From: CAYRIF01 sp964424205
GTDB lineage: Bacteria; Bacteroidota; Bacteroidia; Cytophagales; Cyclobacteriaceae
Length of the DNA stretch: 6,936 bases
Direction of reading: 5' to 3'
Assembly: GCA_964424205.1 (NCBI GenBank)
Contig: CAYRIF010000201.1
Location: forward strand, 1-6,936
The notes beneath the pieces were generated by a model. It made no database searches. It saw only the letters and a program-made list of their open reading frames with translations, and was not told the DNA's origin. The position numbers and the translations under genes were made by a program. The first letter of the stretch is position 1; each line of letters opens with the position of its first letter. Positions 5,023 to 6,936 of this stretch are shown here, one piece after another.

Positions 5023-6936
5023 ATGGAAAGTATGACGAAGACTTTTAAACACGTGGACTACCTCTGGGAAGATGAAAAAGCAGCTGAATTAGCAGGAGAC
5101 GAAGTAGCATTACTATTGTACAGATCGAATATATTGGGGGCTGATTTACGCATTACAAATTATGGTGGGGGTAACACAAGTTGCAGAACGGTAGAAAAAG
5201 ACCCGCTGACTGGGGAAGAAACAGCTGTCATGTGGATTAAGGGTTCCGGTGGAGATTTAGGGAGCTTATCAAGGGCAGGTTTGGCAGGTTTATATGTCGA
5301 TAAATTTCGTGCGCTAAAAAACGTATATAGAGGGATTGACTATGAAGATGAAATGGTGCCTTTACTCAACCATTGCATCTTTGATTTGGATAGCAGAGCA
5401 CCTTCGATAGACACACCTTTACATGGGTTATTACCTTTCAAACATATAGATCATTTACACCCTGATGCATTGATTGCCATTGCTGCGGCAAAGGATAGTG
5501 AGCAGGTTACCAAAGACATTTGGGGTGATTCTATGGGTTGGGTGCCTTGGTTACGTCCCGGATTTGAGCTGGGATTAATGATAGAAAAATGTTTAGCAGA
5601 CAATCCAGGAATTAGAGGCATTGTATTAGGAAGCCATGGCGTATTTACATGGGGAGACACCGCCTATGAATGCTATATGAATAGCCTTGAAGTGATAGAA
5701 ACAGCCTCTGAATATATAGAAAACAAAATTGCAGAGAAAGGAAGTGTGTTTGGTGGTAAACGCATAGACAGCCTTTCGGAAAGTAAAAGAAAAAATCAGG
5801 CTGCCATCATTGCGCCTACATTGAGAGGGTTGTGCGCTAGTGACAAACCGATGATTGGGCATTTTACAGATGATGAAAAGGTATTGGAATTTATAAATAG
5901 TAATGACCTAAGCAAATTAGCACCGATGGGGACTTCTTGTCCTGATCATTTTTTAAGAACAAAGATTCAACCTTTGGTATTAAACCTAAAGCCTGATGAG
6001 GATTTATCTAACCCTTCCGTGGTTTTAGAAAAAATAACAGCGGCGTTTGAAAGTTACCGTGCAGCATACGCAGCATATTATGAAAAATGCAAACATGACA
6101 ATAGCCCTGCCATGCGAGATGCAAATCCCGTGGTGATTATCTATCCTGGGGTAGGCATGTTTACCTTTGCCAAAAATAAACAAACTGCACGAGTGGCAAG
6201 TGAATTTTATATCAATGCTATCAATGTGATGCGCGGCGCCGAAGCAATTACTGAATACACATCACTACCGCATCAAGAAGCATTCAATATCGAATATTGG
6301 TTGCTGGAAGAAGCAAAATTACAACGGCAACCTGCTGAACAGCCGCTTTCCAGAAAGGTGGCTTTGATATCAGGAGGAAGTGGTGGAATAGGTAAAGCAA
6401 TAGCGAACAAGTTAGTAGCAGAAGGTGCATGTGTGGTCTTAACAGATTTAAAAGAAGATACATTAGCAGCGGCGAAAGCCACTTTCAAAAAAGACCAAGT
6501 ATCGACAGTCGTGTGTGACGTTACCGATGAAAAATCAGTAGAAGATGCTTTTAAACAAGCATGTTTGGATTTTGGCGGTGTAGATATCATTGTCCACTCA
6601 GCCGGGCTAGCAATTTCAAAATCGATAGAAGAAACTACACTTAAAGATTGGGACATTTTACAAAATGTATTGGTAAAAGGTCAATTCCTTATTTCGAAAA
6701 AAGGAGTGGACATTATGCGAAAGCAAAATATCGGTGGCAATATTGTCAATATCGCAAGCAAGAATGGATTGGTTTCTGGGCCTAATAACATTGGGTACGG
6801 AACAGCCAAAGCGGCACAACAACACATGACACGTTTGCTAGCTGCCGAGGTGGCAAAAGATCAAATACGAGTGAATACTGTGAATCCAGATGGTGTCATC
6901 ATAGGCAGTAAAATATGGGAAGGTGACTGGGCTGAA
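5023..6936 (+). CDS. rhaEW: Bifunctional rhamnulose-1-phosphate aldolase/short-chain dehydrogenase (partial, C-terminus beyond the right edge)
   Basis: Cytosolic fusion enzyme: the first domain would cleave L-rhamnulose-1-phosphate to dihydroxyacetone phosphate and L-lactaldehyde, and the second would oxidise the lactaldehyde with NAD(P). Of about 700 residues, 638 are present. The class II aldolase domain (about 20-420) shows NYGGGNTS (46-53), KGSGGDLG, the probable metal ligands His144 and His146 in HIDHLHPDA, and the distal His205 in GSHGVFTWG. The short-chain dehydrogenase domain from 445 has the dinucleotide motif SGGSGGIG (450-457), HSAGLA in place of NNAG, and the catalytic Ser579, Tyr592 and Lys596 (YGTAK) with standard spacing. 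I took the ATG at 5023; the ATG at 5032 (MTKTFKHVDYLW) is also possible. It is often annotated rhaD. It is transcribed away from the regulator, and the missing rhamnose isomerase and kinase genes may follow beyond the edge. Confidence 0.93.
   Translation, partial: MESMTKTFKHVDYLWEDEKAAELAGDEVALLLYRSNILGADLRITNYGGGNTSCRTVEKDPLTGEETAVMWIKGSGGDLGSLSRAGLAGLYVDKFRALKNVYRGIDYEDEMVPLLNHCIFDLDSRAPSIDTPLHGLLPFKHIDHLHPDALIAIAAAKDSEQVTKDIWGDSMGWVPWLRPGFELGLMIEKCLADNPGIRGIVLGSHGVFTWGDTAYECYMNSLEVIETASEYIENKIAEKGSVFGGKRIDSLSESKRKNQAAIIAPTLRGLCASDKPMIGHFTDDEKVLEFINSNDLSKLAPMGTSCPDHFLRTKIQPLVLNLKPDEDLSNPSVVLEKITAAFESYRAAYAAYYEKCKHDNSPAMRDANPVVIIYPGVGMFTFAKNKQTARVASEFYINAINVMRGAEAITEYTSLPHQEAFNIEYWLLEEAKLQRQPAEQPLSRKVALISGGSGGIGKAIANKLVAEGACVVLTDLKEDTLAAAKATFKKDQVSTVVCDVTDEKSVEDAFKQACLDFGGVDIIVHSAGLAISKSIEETTLKDWDILQNVLVKGQFLISKKGVDIMRKQNIGGNIVNIASKNGLVSGPNNIGYGTAKAAQQHMTRLLAAEVAKDQIRVNTVNPDGVIIGSKIWEGDWAE

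Noticed and set aside
5451..6656. Three minus-strand open frames (69-127 codons) opposite the aldolase/dehydrogenase gene
   Set aside because: The plus strand has an unbroken frame with all catalytic motifs; the antisense frames are by-products of its codon use.
1..6936. tRNA or rRNA genes, CRISPR arrays, insertion sequences, phage genes
   Set aside because: I saw no cloverleaf-like segments, spaced identical repeats, transposase motifs or terminal inverted repeats anywhere in the window.

Overview
The window looks like an L-rhamnose utilisation locus from a member of the Bacteroidota (Flavobacteriia or Cytophagia type). The evidence is the moderately low GC content, the lack of Shine-Dalgarno sequences before the starts, an exact TTTG-N17-TAnnTTTG promoter before the regulator gene, and the protein types themselves. 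The genus cannot be named from this sequence.

Layout. Positions 1-3584 hold four minus-strand genes, read from right to left: a phytanoyl-CoA dioxygenase (PhyH) family enzyme, a creatininase-family metallohydrolase, an aldo/keto reductase, and the L-rhamnose/H+ symporter RhaT, which is cut by the left edge. The first three are tightly coupled: a TGATG stop-start overlap, then a 4-base gap. RhaT follows after 97 bases that contain a degenerate repeat. A minus-strand GntR-type regulator with a sugar-binding-protein-like sensor domain lies at 3804-4844. Diverging from it, on the plus strand from 5023 and cut by the right edge, is a fused rhamnulose-1-phosphate aldolase/short-chain dehydrogenase (RhaE-RhaW type). 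No coding gap exceeds 300 bases; the two larger intergenic spaces (3585-3803 and 4845-5022) carry the control signals.

How it fits together. RhaT imports rhamnose. The fused enzyme would split rhamnulose-1-phosphate into dihydroxyacetone phosphate and L-lactaldehyde and then oxidise the aldehyde. The isomerase and kinase that should act between these steps are not in the window. Two near-identical 16-base sites (15 of 16 bases equal), one before the PhyH operon and one before the aldolase gene, are each followed in the same orientation by the same TATATTTACC block. They are the best candidates for the GntR operator and make the two transcription units one regulon.

The least explained part is the PhyH-creatininase-AKR cassette. 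None of the three is a standard rhamnose enzyme, yet they appear to be transcribed with rhaT and controlled like the aldolase gene. A long hairpin in the untranslated leader just before the PhyH gene is a second feature worth attention.
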